From: Pseudomonadota bacterium
GTDB lineage: Bacteria; Desulfobacterota; Syntrophorhabdia; Syntrophorhabdales; Syntrophorhabdaceae
Assembly: GCA_026388255.1 (NCBI GenBank)
Contig: JAPLKC010000043.1
Span: 1 to 64,000, forward strand
Direction: 5' to 3'
DNA: 64,000 nt
In this document: positions 34,545 to 43,204 of the stretch, piece by piece
Position numbering within the stretch: position 1 is the first letter of the stretch
Layout of the letters: each line of letters opens with the position of its first letter
Made by a program: the position numbers and the translations under genes
The notes under the pieces: generated by a model
Database searches by the model: none
What the model saw: only the letters and a program-made list of their open reading frames with translations
What the model was told of the DNA's origin: nothing

Positions 34545-35201
34545 ATGAAGATTAAATTTTATGGACACTCGGCATTTATGATAACAACTGATACGGGCAT
34601 AAGAATTATTACCGACCCTTACCAATCAGGCGCCTTCGGCGGGGCGCTGTCATACGGTGAAATTACCGACGAAGCCAATATCGTACTTGCAAGCCATGAC
34701 CATGAGGACCATAATTATACAAAAGATATTAAGGGAAAATTTACGCACATAACAAAAGCCGGTACTCATAATGTTAACGGTCTGAAAATAAAGGCAATTC
34801 CAAGTCATCACGACACATCAAAAGGCAAGGACAGGGGTAACAACCTCATATTTGTTGTATATGCCGATGAACTCACAATAGTGCATGCCGGTGATTTGGG
34901 CCATACCCTGGAGAAGGAAGCTCTCGAGGAAATCGGAAAAGTCGATATCCTGCTAATTCCTGTCGGGGGTTTTTACACCATTGACGCACAGGAGGCTACG
35001 AAAGTTATGGATGATCTGAAGCCTGCCATCACCATACCGATGCACTTTAAAACTGATAAATGCAATTTTCCCATCTCGGATGTCACGGAATTTATCGGGG
35101 ACAAAAAAGGCGTTAAGAGGGCAAAAGCTTCTGAAATTGAGATCAAAAAAGAGTCGCTGCCAAAAGAACATGAAATAATAGTTCTGGAACCTGCATTATA
35201 G
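34545..35201 (+). CDS. UPF0173-type MBL-fold metal-dependent hydrolase
   Basis: 218 aa. Begins MKIKFYGHSAFMI, the standard start of this family, and has the zinc motif ASHDHEDHN, AIPSHHD, HAGDLGH and IPMHF. Family members hydrolyse lactones or phosphate esters; true substrate unknown. Strong AAAAGGAGGG ribosome site. Twelve bases separate it from the hpt gene, indicating an operon running to chrA. Confidence 0.9.
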   Translation: MKIKFYGHSAFMITTDTGIRIITDPYQSGAFGGALSYGEITDEANIVLASHDHEDHNYTKDIKGKFTHITKAGTHNVNGLKIKAIPSHHDTSKGKDRGNNLIFVVYADELTIVHAGDLGHTLEKEALEEIGKVDILLIPVGGFYTIDAQEATKVMDDLKPAITIPMHFKTDKCNFPISDVTEFIGDKKGVKRAKASEIEIKKESLPKEHEIIVLEPAL

Positions 35202-35213
35202 GAGATATTTGAT

Positions 35214-35738
35214 ATGCTTAAACCTTTATTTACAAAAGAAGAAATTGACAATGCTGTGAGAGGCCTTGCTTTATCTATCGAAAGAGACTTTGACGACGAG
35301 GAAATTTATTTTGTTTGCCTTCTGAAAGGCTCTTTTATGTTTATGTCAGACCTCATACGATATATTAAAAACCCGTCAAAAATTGATTTTATGAGGGTTT
35401 CGTCCTATGGAAACGCTATGGAATCCAAAGGGGAAATCATTGTCACAAAAGACATTGAAGAAGACATACAAGATAAGAACGTGATAATCGTCGAAGACAT
35501 TATTGATTCAGGGCTCACGCTGAGGAGTATAAAAAAGATGCTCCTTGAAAGAAATCCAAAATCCTTGAAGATTTGCGCGCTTCTTGATAAAAGGGCAAGG
35601 CGGCAAGTGGAAATGGAAGGCGATTATGTGGGGCTTACTATAGAAGACGGTTTTGTTGTGGGCTACGGGATTGATTACGCAGAGCAATATAGAAATCTCC
35701 CGGAAATATGCGTGGTTGAAAAAGACTGCGTGGAATGA
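35214..35738 (+). CDS. hpt: Hypoxanthine phosphoribosyltransferase
   Basis: 174 aa purine-salvage enzyme converting hypoxanthine or guanine and PRPP to IMP or GMP. The PRPP loop NVIIVEDIIDSGLTLRSI, the CLLKGSFMF region and the late FVVGYGIDYAEQYRNLPEI are diagnostic. Full length. Embedded in an operon of small redox and hydrolase genes. Confidence 0.94.
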   Translation: MLKPLFTKEEIDNAVRGLALSIERDFDDEEIYFVCLLKGSFMFMSDLIRYIKNPSKIDFMRVSSYGNAMESKGEIIVTKDIEEDIQDKNVIIVEDIIDSGLTLRSIKKMLLERNPKSLKICALLDKRARRQVEMEGDYVGLTIEDGFVVGYGIDYAEQYRNLPEICVVEKDCVE

Positions 35739-35780
35739 GCAGGTTGTGAACAACATAGCATCTTCAATGTGGAGGTAAAT

Positions 35781-36263
35781 ATGCAGGTATTGGTTATGTA
35801 TCATTCGAGGTCCGGCAACACTAAAAGAATGGCCGAGGAAATTGCAAAGGGAGTCAATGAGGCAGAGGGCTTAATCTGCTTGGTAAAACCGGTAACAGAA
35901 GTCACAAAAGAAGATTTTTTGTCTTCGGATGGCATTATTGCAGGCTCTCCTGTTTATTTCGGTTCAATGGCAGCCGAATTGAAAGCGGTTTTTGATAAGC
36001 TTGTTGTTGTTCGCAAACAGATGGGCGACAAGGTGGGCGCTGCCTTTGCAACTTCCGGCGATCTTTCCGGCGGAAAAGAAACCACTATGATCTCCATTAT
36101 CCAGGCATTTCTCATATACGGAATGATTGTAGTTGGCGACCCCTTAGATGCAACAGGTCATTACGGTGTTGCATGCACAGGCGCACCGGATGAAAAAACA
36201 GTCCTTAACGCAAGGAAACTCGGAAAAAGGGTTGCATTGCTGGTTAAAAAATTAAAAGGTTGA
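35781..36263 (+). CDS. Flavodoxin-like NAD(P)H:quinone oxidoreductase family protein
   Basis: 160 aa from the ATG at 35781 with GGAGG five bases upstream; an upstream in-frame GTG overlaps that site and is rejected. The FMN phosphate loop YHSRSGNTKRMAEEI is at the N-terminus, then SPVYFGSMAAELKAVFD and the FMN-ring text ATSGDLSGGKETT. It is WrbA- or flavodoxin-like, a small cytoplasmic electron carrier or quinone reductase. Confidence 0.88.
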   Translation: MQVLVMYHSRSGNTKRMAEEIAKGVNEAEGLICLVKPVTEVTKEDFLSSDGIIAGSPVYFGSMAAELKAVFDKLVVVRKQMGDKVGAAFATSGDLSGGKETTMISIIQAFLIYGMIVVGDPLDATGHYGVACTGAPDEKTVLNARKLGKRVALLVKKLKG

Positions 36264-36317
36264 GTTTATTAACTCCACAGCAAAGTGGAACTGGACAAAC
36301 TATCATGGAGGATTAGA

Positions 36318-36878
36318 ATGACAGCAGAACAGCATGACAGGCAAGGCTTGATTGCAAGAGAGGATTGTGTCCTTGTGATTATCGATGTCCAGGAGAAATT
36401 AGTGCCGGCAATATCGGACAAAGAAAACGTTGTTGAGAATGTGCTTCGGCTTGTCAGATTCGCAAATATAATGAGGCTGCCCATAGTGGTAACTGAGCAG
36501 GAAAAGCTTGGCAATACAATTCCTGAAGCAAATAAAGAACTGGAATATGCTCATCGGATAAAAAAAGTTCATTTCAATTGTTTTTTCTGTGGTGACTTTT
36601 CTGACTGGATTAACAAGCTTGGAAAAAGCACCCTTATTCTTGCGGGGCTTGAGGCTCACATCTGTGTGGCCCAGACTGCAATCTTTGCACTGCCCCGCTT
36701 CAATGTGCACATTATGAGCGACGCTGTTTCTTCCAGGGCAAGGGGAAACCATATCGTTTCCATGGAAAGGATGCGCCAGTGCGGCGCTGTAATATCATCC
36801 ACCGAGATGTTCATTTATGAGTTATTACAAAAGGCAGGAACCAATGAGTTTAGGTCTGTCCTCCCGCTTGTAAAGTAG
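36318..36878 (+). CDS. Isochorismatase family cysteine hydrolase
   Basis: 186 aa from the ATG at 36318 (GGAGG upstream). Catalytic Asp in VLVIIDVQEKLVPAI, and the nucleophile Cys in LAGLEAHICVAQTA are present. Family members hydrolyse amides such as nicotinamide or N-carbamoyl compounds, and many are YcaC-like with unknown substrate. It follows the flavodoxin by 54 bases and precedes chrA by 10. Confidence 0.88.
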   Translation: MTAEQHDRQGLIAREDCVLVIIDVQEKLVPAISDKENVVENVLRLVRFANIMRLPIVVTEQEKLGNTIPEANKELEYAHRIKKVHFNCFFCGDFSDWINKLGKSTLILAGLEAHICVAQTAIFALPRFNVHIMSDAVSSRARGNHIVSMERMRQCGAVISSTEMFIYELLQKAGTNEFRSVLPLVK

Positions 36879-36888
36879 CGATTCGTCA

Positions 36889-38049
36889 GTGCAAAACCCT
36901 TCTTACTCAAAACTATTTTTTGCATTTCTGAAACTCGGTGCAGGCGCTTTCGGCGGACCGGCCCTGGTCGAATACATACGCAAGCTGTCAGTGGAACACA
37001 ATGCGTGGCTTGATAATGAGGCCTTCAAAGATGGTGTTGCTCTGTGCCAGTCCATTCCTGGCGCAACGGCCATGCAAATGGCTACATATGTCGGCCTGAA
37101 AACCAACGGCATTTCAGGGGCAGTTCTTTCATGTTCAGGTTTTGTGCTGCCCGCTTTTTTATTGATGCTGGCATTTTCAGCACTATACACACATTTTCAC
37201 GACTTGCCCCACATTATCTCAATATTTGCTGGACTTAATATCATCATTGTTGCCATAATGCTGAACGCAACATATTCTTTCGGAAAAACATCGTTGAAAG
37301 ATTATAAAGATGCCGGATTAGCATTTGTTTCTGCGGGATTGCTATGGGTCGGCATTAGCCCTTTTCTGGTTGTGTCAGGAGCGGCTTTGCTGGGCATTTT
37401 AGTGTTTAAGGGTGAAGGCGTTGTTGTAAGCAGTGCAGGAAGAGGAACTGCTTTGTTTCACATGAAACATATTCTCTTTTTTTCTATTGCCCTTGTTTCA
37501 GGCTTTGTTTTTCTATATTTTTTCAGCATTAAGTTGTTACAGCTTTCCGCCGTAATGTTCAAAGTGAATCTTTTTGCCTTTGGCGGCGGATACAGCGCCT
37601 TGCCTCTTATGCTCCATGAGGTTGTTAATGTCAGGGGATGGATGAACAATAAAACCTTTATGGACGCGATAGCACTCGGACAGGTTACTCCAGGGCCGAT
37701 CATTATCACCTCAACTTTTGTGGGCTATCTGGTTGACGGACTGTCCGGCGCCATAGTCAGCACACTCTCAAGCTTTGCATCGTCGTTTTTTGTATTAATA
37801 ATCTCTGTCCCCTTTTTCGAAAAGTTAAGGATTTCCAGATATTTTTACAGTGTAACAAGGGGTGTGCTTGTAACATTTGTCGGACTCCTTTTATACGTTT
37901 CTGTCAATTTTTTCCTTGCAATCCAATGGGATATTATTAAAATAATCTTTGCGTTCCTTACATTGCTTGCTTTGTACAAGAAAATCAATATTCTTTATGT
38001 CGTGCTTTCAGGAATACCCATATCAATATTACTATTCAGTAAGCCATAG
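36889..38049 (+). CDS. chrA: Chromate transporter family protein (ChrA, two-domain)
   Basis: 386 aa inner-membrane protein with about ten hydrophobic segments in two CHR domains (about 8-180 and 200-386). Each has the GAxxFGGP-like signature: LKLGAGAFGGPALVEY in the first, VNLFAFGGGYSALPLM in the second, and QSIPGATAMQMATYVG/GQVTPGPIIITSTFVGY. Such proteins export chromate or related oxyanions; function in this host is inferred. GTG start without an obvious ribosome site, last gene of the hpt operon. Confidence 0.88.
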   Translation: MQNPSYSKLFFAFLKLGAGAFGGPALVEYIRKLSVEHNAWLDNEAFKDGVALCQSIPGATAMQMATYVGLKTNGISGAVLSCSGFVLPAFLLMLAFSALYTHFHDLPHIISIFAGLNIIIVAIMLNATYSFGKTSLKDYKDAGLAFVSAGLLWVGISPFLVVSGAALLGILVFKGEGVVVSSAGRGTALFHMKHILFFSIALVSGFVFLYFFSIKLLQLSAVMFKVNLFAFGGGYSALPLMLHEVVNVRGWMNNKTFMDAIALGQVTPGPIIITSTFVGYLVDGLSGAIVSTLSSFASSFFVLIISVPFFEKLRISRYFYSVTRGVLVTFVGLLLYVSVNFFLAIQWDIIKIIFAFLTLLALYKKINILYVVLSGIPISILLFSKP

Positions 38050-38110
38050 ACTTTCATTGTTCCTTTTTTCAAAACTTCTACCAGCTACTATTGTGTATAA
38101 TATTTTCCTC

Positions 38111-38139
38111 TTGACAAGAAGACCATATTATTTTTAAAT
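38111..38139 (+). promoter_or_regulatory. Probable sigma-70 promoter of the aminotransferase operon
   Basis: A perfect -35 (TTGACA, 38111-38116), a 17-base spacer and TTAAAT (38134-38139, 4 of 6 consensus bases) precede a start near 38146. This would give a leader of about 170 bases ahead of the aminotransferase gene. Confidence 0.5.
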
Positions 38140-38192
38140 GTACAAGTATGGATAAATTCGCAGGGTTTTTTGGATATTATTACTTTAGAAGC

Positions 38193-38245
38193 TTGCACCC
38201 AGGCATAAATTTGCTTTAATATAAGCAAAGAGCCATGGGTGCAAA
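38193..38245 (+). promoter_or_regulatory. Candidate antiterminator of a leader attenuator
   Basis: TTGCACCCA (38193-38201) pairs perfectly with TGGGTGCAA (38236-38244), and a neighbouring GGC pairs with GCC. The pairing encloses a small hairpin TTTGCTT-TAATAT-AAGCAAA. It competes with the terminator stem because TGGGT belongs to both. I do not recognise a known riboswitch class or leader peptide in it. Confidence 0.45.
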
Positions 38246-38265
38246 ACCCATGGCTCTTTTAGTTT
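38227..38265 (+). terminator. Intrinsic terminator-like hairpin
   Basis: A perfect 14-bp stem (38227-38240 with 38246-38259, core GAGCCATGGGT) around the loop GCAAA, followed by TTAGTTT, near 180 bases after chrA and 60 before the aminotransferase start codon. It could end the chrA transcript or act as the off state of the leader. Confidence 0.75.
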
Positions 38266-38318
38266 AGGGGCTGTGGAACTAATGTCCATGGTCTTTTTTG
38301 CTATTTTAGGAGGAAATA

Positions 38319-39503
38319 ATGATAGTTTCAAACAAGATGAGAAGGCTTATCCGGAACCAGGAGGGATGGACAAGGAAGATGTTTGAAGAAGGTATGCAGA
38401 TGAAAAAGGCTCTGGGCGAAGATAAAGTTTATGACTTTTCTCTCGGGAACCCTGATGTGGAACCCCCTCAGGCATTAAAGTCTGCCCTGATAGACATACT
38501 TACACAAACAACGCCCGGTATGCACAAATACATGGAGAACAGCGGTTACCAAATCGTAAGGGAGGGGATTGCCGAGTACCTGAAGATGCATTATGGGTTA
38601 CCGTTTACAGGCAAGCACGTTTTCATGTCTGTTGGGTGTGCAGGCGGTATTAACATACTTTTTAAAAGCATGTTAAACAAGGGCGATGAAATTATCGTGC
38701 CAAACCCCTTCTTCTGGGAGTTTAAAAACTATATTGAAAACTTCGGCGGCATAATGAGGCTTGTTGATACAAAAGAGGATTTTCAGCTCGATATAGAAAA
38801 AATCGAAGCCGCAATAAACGATAAAACAAAGGCTATTCTTATAAACAGCCCGAACAATCCGACAGGGGCCGTATACAGTGAAGAAAGCCTAAAGGAACTG
38901 GCAGGATTACTATACAGGAAAAGAGAGGAGGGTAAAGAGATATATATTGTGGCGGACGAAGCATATAAAAAGATTGTCTATGACGACATTATGCTGCCGA
39001 ACATCTTTAAGATTTATGACTTTGCTATAAGTATTACCTCCCATTCAAAAGACCTTGCCCTACCCGGCGAGAGAATTGGATACATCGCTATATCGCCCAA
39101 TATAAAGGAGATTGATCTTCTTATCTCAGGGCTCATCATATCCATAAGGGCTCTGGGATTTGTGAATGCCCCTGCTCTTTTTCAACGCGCCGCAGGCATG
39201 TTTCAGGAAAGCTCTGTAGATGTCATGGAATACAAAAAAAAGAGGGATATTATTTACAATACACTTATTGAATCAGGCTTTGAATGCGTTAAACCCGGCG
39301 GCGCGTTTTACCTGTTTCCGAAATCTCCCATTAAGGACGAGCTTGCATTTGTCAAGAGAGTGCAGAAGGAGGAGAGGATTCTTGTTGTGCCGGGAAGAGG
39401 GTTTGGCAGAAGCGGCTATTTCAGAATTGCATACTGTGTGACTATGGAGAAAATAATGAATGCCCTCGATGGTTTCAGAAGAATAGGCAAGCGATATTCG
39501 TAA
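38319..39503 (+). CDS. PLP-dependent aminotransferase class I/II
   Basis: 394 aa aspartate-aminotransferase fold. GNPDVEPPQALKSAL near the N-terminus, NSPNNPTGAVYS, DEAYKKIVYDD and the PLP lysine in TSHSKDLALPGERIGY are visible, and the C-terminal FGRSGYFRIAYC carries the substrate carboxylate-binding Arg. AGGAGG precedes the ATG. Substrate could be aspartate, alanine or aromatic amino acids. Tandem paralogue follows after 11 bases. Confidence 0.92.
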   Translation: MIVSNKMRRLIRNQEGWTRKMFEEGMQMKKALGEDKVYDFSLGNPDVEPPQALKSALIDILTQTTPGMHKYMENSGYQIVREGIAEYLKMHYGLPFTGKHVFMSVGCAGGINILFKSMLNKGDEIIVPNPFFWEFKNYIENFGGIMRLVDTKEDFQLDIEKIEAAINDKTKAILINSPNNPTGAVYSEESLKELAGLLYRKREEGKEIYIVADEAYKKIVYDDIMLPNIFKIYDFAISITSHSKDLALPGERIGYIAISPNIKEIDLLISGLIISIRALGFVNAPALFQRAAGMFQESSVDVMEYKKKRDIIYNTLIESGFECVKPGGAFYLFPKSPIKDELAFVKRVQKEERILVVPGRGFGRSGYFRIAYCVTMEKIMNALDGFRRIGKRYS

Positions 39504-39514
39504 GGAGGCAACAA

Positions 39515-40693
39515 ATGGTCATTTCAAATAAGATTTCAGAATTAATGAAGAGCTCTTCCTGGATTCGGGCCATGTTTGAAGAAGGGGAGAAGCTGAAAAA
39601 ACAATACGGTCAGGACCAAATATTTGATTTTACCCTGGGCAATCCAATTACAGAGCCTCCGGATGAGTTAAAAAGGGAACTTATAAAGATAGTTTCATCT
39701 GATATAAAAGGCAAGCACAGGTATATGACAAACAGCGGCTATGAAGACGTGAGGGAAGAAATTGCGGCATTTTATCGGGAGCGTTCAGGGCTTGATTTTA
39801 CAAAAAACAACATTATAATGACGGTAGGATCGGCAGGGGGCATCAACGTTGCATTGAAGTCGCTTCTTGACCCGGGAGATGAAGTAATTGTGCCGTGCCC
39901 GTTTTTTGTGGAGTTCATGTTCTATGTAGGGAACCACGGTGGTGTAATGAAGCTCGTAGACACAAAGGATAATTTTCACCTCGATATAGAAAAGATTAAA
40001 GAGGCGATTACCGATAGAACAAAGGTAATTATTATAAATTCTCCTCATAACCCTACGGGCGTTGTGTATAACAAAAAAGAGCTTAAAGAGCTGGCATCTG
40101 TACTCAATGAAAGAAAAAGGAAGGGGCAGAGAATATTTGTTATCTCCGATGAGGCATACAGGAAGATCATCTATGACAATATTCAGTTTCCGGATTTATT
40201 CCTCCTTTATGAGGATACCATTACAATTACGTCTCATTCAAAGGATCTCGCTTTGCCTGGTGAAAGAATAGGGTATATTACTATATCTCCCCTTATGAAG
40301 AATGCAAGCAAGCTCATCGATGCTGCCATATTTGCAAATAGAATCCTCGGGTTCATCAATGCCCCCGCAATCATGCAGAGGCTTGTCGCTAAGTTTCAGA
40401 GGAAGAGTGTAGATATAGCAGATTATCAGAGAAAGAGGGATGTCATATACAATATACTTGTAGACGCAGGTTTTGAAGTTGTAAAGCCTGAAGGTGCCTT
40501 TTATATTTTCCCGAAGTCACCGATAAAGGATGATATTAAATTTGTAAGCAACCTTCAAAAACATCGTGTACTTGCAGTTCCAGGGGTCGGCTTTGGCAAG
40601 CAGGGCTATTTCAGGATCGCATATTGTGTTGAAATGGATATTATTGAGCGTTCAAGACCATTTTTTAAAGAGGTACTGGCCAAAGCCAGATAG
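39515..40693 (+). CDS. PLP-dependent aminotransferase class I/II (paralogue of the previous gene)
   Basis: 392 aa, collinear with the gene just upstream in every motif: FTLGNPITEPPDELK, NSPHNPTGVVYN, DEAYRKIIYDN, TSHSKDLALPGERIGY and the final GYFRIAYC. It arose by tandem duplication, since the spacing and lengths match. Different residues around the substrate site (VGSAGGINVAL against VGCAGGINIL) suggest divided substrate range. Strong AAGGAGG site. Confidence 0.92.
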   Translation: MVISNKISELMKSSSWIRAMFEEGEKLKKQYGQDQIFDFTLGNPITEPPDELKRELIKIVSSDIKGKHRYMTNSGYEDVREEIAAFYRERSGLDFTKNNIIMTVGSAGGINVALKSLLDPGDEVIVPCPFFVEFMFYVGNHGGVMKLVDTKDNFHLDIEKIKEAITDRTKVIIINSPHNPTGVVYNKKELKELASVLNERKRKGQRIFVISDEAYRKIIYDNIQFPDLFLLYEDTITITSHSKDLALPGERIGYITISPLMKNASKLIDAAIFANRILGFINAPAIMQRLVAKFQRKSVDIADYQRKRDVIYNILVDAGFEVVKPEGAFYIFPKSPIKDDIKFVSNLQKHRVLAVPGVGFGKQGYFRIAYCVEMDIIERSRPFFKEVLAKAR

Positions 40694-40799
40694 TGAAACA
40701 ATAGTGATGCACAGAGAAAAATATTATCCTTTCCGTAGTTTTATGAACATATGCTGTGTATTGAAGAATGGAGTTGCAGATTATTTAACTTTTTAGTTT

Positions 40800-41522
40800 C
40801 TATTTTTTTAATGCGGTCAAGATCGTTCCGGTATCTATGTGTTTGGCAAATGTATCTGCGAGCAGCTCTCTGTCCATACCTTCTTTTAGTAAGCCCTTTA
40901 AATGAGGAAAAACACCGAGTATGGGCACTTTTATGTGCCATCTTAATGCTTCAGGATTAGTTTGTGCTGCAAGGTCATTTACCCCGCTGTCGTTGTTTAA
41001 AATCACACCGATAATTTTTATACCTCTCGACTGCAGGTAGCTGCAGGTAAGTAATGTATGGTTTATAGTGCCCAAGCCAATTCTTGATATTATGATGGTG
41101 GGCACATCCCACTTTTCTATGAGATCAGCATAAAAAAAATCTTTTTTGATCGGTACGAGTACGCCTCCGGCTCCTTCTATTACAACAATATCGTGTTTTT
41201 TTGTAATCTTTTTGTATATCCTGTCAACAATATCGATATCTATTTGAATATGCTCAAGGTTTGCTGCAACCTCCGGCGCAAGGGGAGCTTCAAACATATA
41301 GGGATTTATATCGTCAAGGTCGTCTGTACTGCCAGATGCCTCTCTCAAGCAGATTGCGTCCCAGGGAAGCAGATCTTTATTTCTCTTTGAAATCCCGGTT
41401 TCAAAGGGCTTCATTACGCCTACGTTTAAATTTTCCCGAAGCGATAAGAAGGCGGACATACTTGCTGCTATTGTGGTTTTACCAACTCCTGTATCTGTGC
41501 CGGTTATAAAGAGCGTTTTCAT
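40800..41522 (-). CDS. bioD: Dethiobiotin synthetase
   Basis: 240 aa. ATP-dependent carboxylation ring closure in biotin synthesis. P-loop TGTDTGVGKTTIAASM at the start, GVMKPFETGI and VIEGAGGVLVPI are classic for BioD. Starts at the stop codon of the DUF350-like gene (TAATG), so the two are translationally linked. No other bio gene is in view. Confidence 0.93.
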   Translation of the reverse strand: MKTLFITGTDTGVGKTTIAASMSAFLSLRENLNVGVMKPFETGISKRNKDLLPWDAICLREASGSTDDLDDINPYMFEAPLAPEVAANLEHIQIDIDIVDRIYKKITKKHDIVVIEGAGGVLVPIKKDFFYADLIEKWDVPTIIISRIGLGTINHTLLTCSYLQSRGIKIIGVILNNDSGVNDLAAQTNPEALRWHIKVPILGVFPHLKGLLKEGMDRELLADTFAKHIDTGTILTALKK

Positions 41523-41731
41523 TATCTAACAATCGTGGAAAGGAGGATTGCAAGGCCGATAAAAATACATGCGCAGATTAATGAAAGTCCTATGTTGCCT
41601 TCTTCCGAGATTTTTTTCTCAAAATCGGTTGAAAATATTGCGCCAACAATCTTCACCGAAACCAATACAATAATCATATAAACTGCGGAATAAACAAACA
41701 TTTCAACAATATTTCCAAGTAGTTTCCACAT
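41522..41731 (-). CDS. Small membrane protein, DUF350-like
   Basis: 69 aa with two membrane helices (about 8-30 and 48-68). The text YMIIVLVSVKIVGAIFS, STDFEKKISEEGNIGLSLI and ILLSTIV resembles the DUF350 repeat unit found in paired membrane proteins. Function unknown. Between rex and bioD; 10-base gap from rex. Confidence 0.6.
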   Translation of the reverse strand: MWKLLGNIVEMFVYSAVYMIIVLVSVKIVGAIFSTDFEKKISEEGNIGLSLICACIFIGLAILLSTIVR

Positions 41732-41741
41732 ACAAAACCCC

Positions 41742-42383
41742 TTAGTTTGTTAGGTAGTATACAAGATTGTCAAGAGCAGCTGTAAAGAAAACGTTTCTTA
41801 CTTTAACAGGGTCTTCGGCTCTAACCGGCGCAGGTGAAAAATTTAAAATCCCCTTTATGTTTGCATCAACTAGGAGGTCTGCAACTTTCTGAGCCTCCTG
41901 CGGGGGCGTTGTTATGATGCCTATTTCAATCTTTCTTGATTCTATCACTTCTTTTAACATTTCCATATGAAGAATCTCGACAGGCTTTCCTACCTTTTCC
42001 GATATCTGCCCGATAACTTTGACAGGGTCTATATCAAAGGCAGCTGCTATCCTATAATTTTGTTTTAAAAAGTCTTTATATACAAGGAGGGCACTTCCAA
42101 TGTTTCCAATACCAATAACGGCAATCCTCCACTCCCTGTTCACACCAAGTATTTCTTTTATATGATGCTCGAGCTCTTTTATGTTGTAGCCCATACCTCT
42201 GATACCGAATTCGCCGAAATATGCAAAATCTTTTCTCACCTGAGCCGCATTAACATTGCATATTGTCGCAAGAAGCGCACTCGATGCTACTTTTTCATTT
42301 TTCGTTTCAAGGTCTTCAAGACATTTTAAATAGTTTGATAATCGTCTTACCGTAGCCCCTGGAATCTTAGGGTATTTAGCCAT
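41742..42383 (-). CDS. rex: Redox-sensing transcriptional repressor Rex
   Basis: 213 aa. N-terminal winged helix (IPGATVRRLSNYLKCLEDL, AAQVRKDFAYFGEFGIRG) and a Rossmann NAD-binding domain (IAVIGIGNIGSALL), as in full-length Rex. It represses fermentation and respiration genes and leaves DNA when NADH is high. It heads a three-gene set with the DUF350-like gene and bioD. No convincing Rex palindrome is seen upstream, as the TGTTA half-sites there are in direct, not inverted, order. Confidence 0.94.
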   Translation of the reverse strand: MAKYPKIPGATVRRLSNYLKCLEDLETKNEKVASSALLATICNVNAAQVRKDFAYFGEFGIRGMGYNIKELEHHIKEILGVNREWRIAVIGIGNIGSALLVYKDFLKQNYRIAAAFDIDPVKVIGQISEKVGKPVEILHMEMLKEVIESRKIEIGIITTPPQEAQKVADLLVDANIKGILNFSPAPVRAEDPVKVRNVFFTAALDNLVYYLTN

Positions 42384-42692
42384 TTCTGCACCTTTTTAAA
42401 TTAAATTATCCTATATTTACTAACAGTTATTAACATAAAATGCAAGAGTAATATTTAACAAGCTACCAAATATTATAGGCATCTAATACGGTCAGCCAAG
42501 GCAGTAAGAGAAATATTTATCAAGCAGATATTATTTTTTGTAGCTTCCTTATACCTAATATATCCTGCCGGGAAGCATGTTGATATAACCTGGTAGCTTA
42601 TATTTAGCTGGTAAGGGAAATATAAAGCAATAGAACGTGGGGGCTCTCTGCGTAATGGCTTAAACATGCTTCTATATAATTCTAAATTAGAA
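42384..42692. other. Intergenic region between tRNA-Ala and rex
   Basis: About 310 AT-rich bases. AAGCTACCA (near 42465) and TGGTAGCTT (near 42591) form a 9-bp inverted repeat about 115 bases apart. No coding frame, and no riboswitch that I can recognise. Confidence 0.4.
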
Positions 42693-42767
42693 TGGTGGAG
42701 GTGGCGGGAATCGAACCCGCGGCCCTCTCGTTGCGAACGAGATGCTCTCCCGCTGAGCTACACCCCC
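42693..42767 (-). tRNA. tRNA-Ala (anticodon CGC)
   Basis: 75 bases with encoded CCA. The acceptor stem GGGGGTG pairs with CACCTCC and contains the G3-U70 wobble, the alanine identity element. Anticodon arm TCTCG-TTCGCAA-CGAGA gives CGC, which reads GCG. Normal D and T arms. It lies between rex and the response regulator gene. Confidence 0.95.
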
Positions 42768-42841
42768 ATCTTTAAACCACAATGTGATTATATTATTTTA
42801 TATGTGTTTCAATATCAAGATATTTATTGCCTGTTAAGCCG

Positions 42842-43204
42842 TTAATTAATGCCCAGAAGCCTTTTTATCGTTAGTTTCATCTCGCTCATGTCTGCAGATT
42901 TCACCACATACGCATCTGAAACCCAGCTTGAAAAATCCTGTTTAAACTCTCCGTAAGCTGAGCATAAAATTACAAGCTGATCCTTGTTCAGGTTTTTAAT
43001 TTCGTTCAATGCTTGTATTCCATCCATTCCGGGCATTTTTATATCCATCACAATTAAATCAAACCTTGCACCTTTCACTTTTTCAATCGCTTCGAACCCG
43101 TTTGAAGCGATCTCTATCTGGTATCCCTCTTCCTCGAGCTCTTCCTTAAAAAGAAACCGTATATTATCTTCGTCATCCACAACCAATATTCTTATCGCAT
43201 TCAT
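42842..43204 (-). CDS. Single-domain response regulator
   Basis: 120 aa receiver only: acidic pair in ILVVDDEDNIR, phospho-acceptor Asp in DLIVMDIKMPGMDG, LILCSAYG switch Thr/Ser, and a KSADM lysine. No output domain, so it acts by phosphotransfer or protein contact. Its start overlaps the histidine kinase stop by 4 bases. Confidence 0.93.
   Translation of the reverse strand: MNAIRILVVDDEDNIRFLFKEELEEEGYQIEIASNGFEAIEKVKGARFDLIVMDIKMPGMDGIQALNEIKNLNKDQLVILCSAYGEFKQDFSSWVSDAYVVKSADMSEMKLTIKRLLGIN

Noticed and set aside
42384-42450. Rex operator in front of rex
   Set aside because: The TGTTA-like half-sites are in direct, not inverted, orientation, so they do not form the expected TTGTGAANNNNTTCACAA-type palindrome.
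42460-42610. Cobalamin-type riboswitch in the gap between tRNA-Ala and rex
   Set aside because: Short GCC and GGGAAGC pieces occur but not in the order and spacing of a B12 box, and no suitable downstream gene follows.
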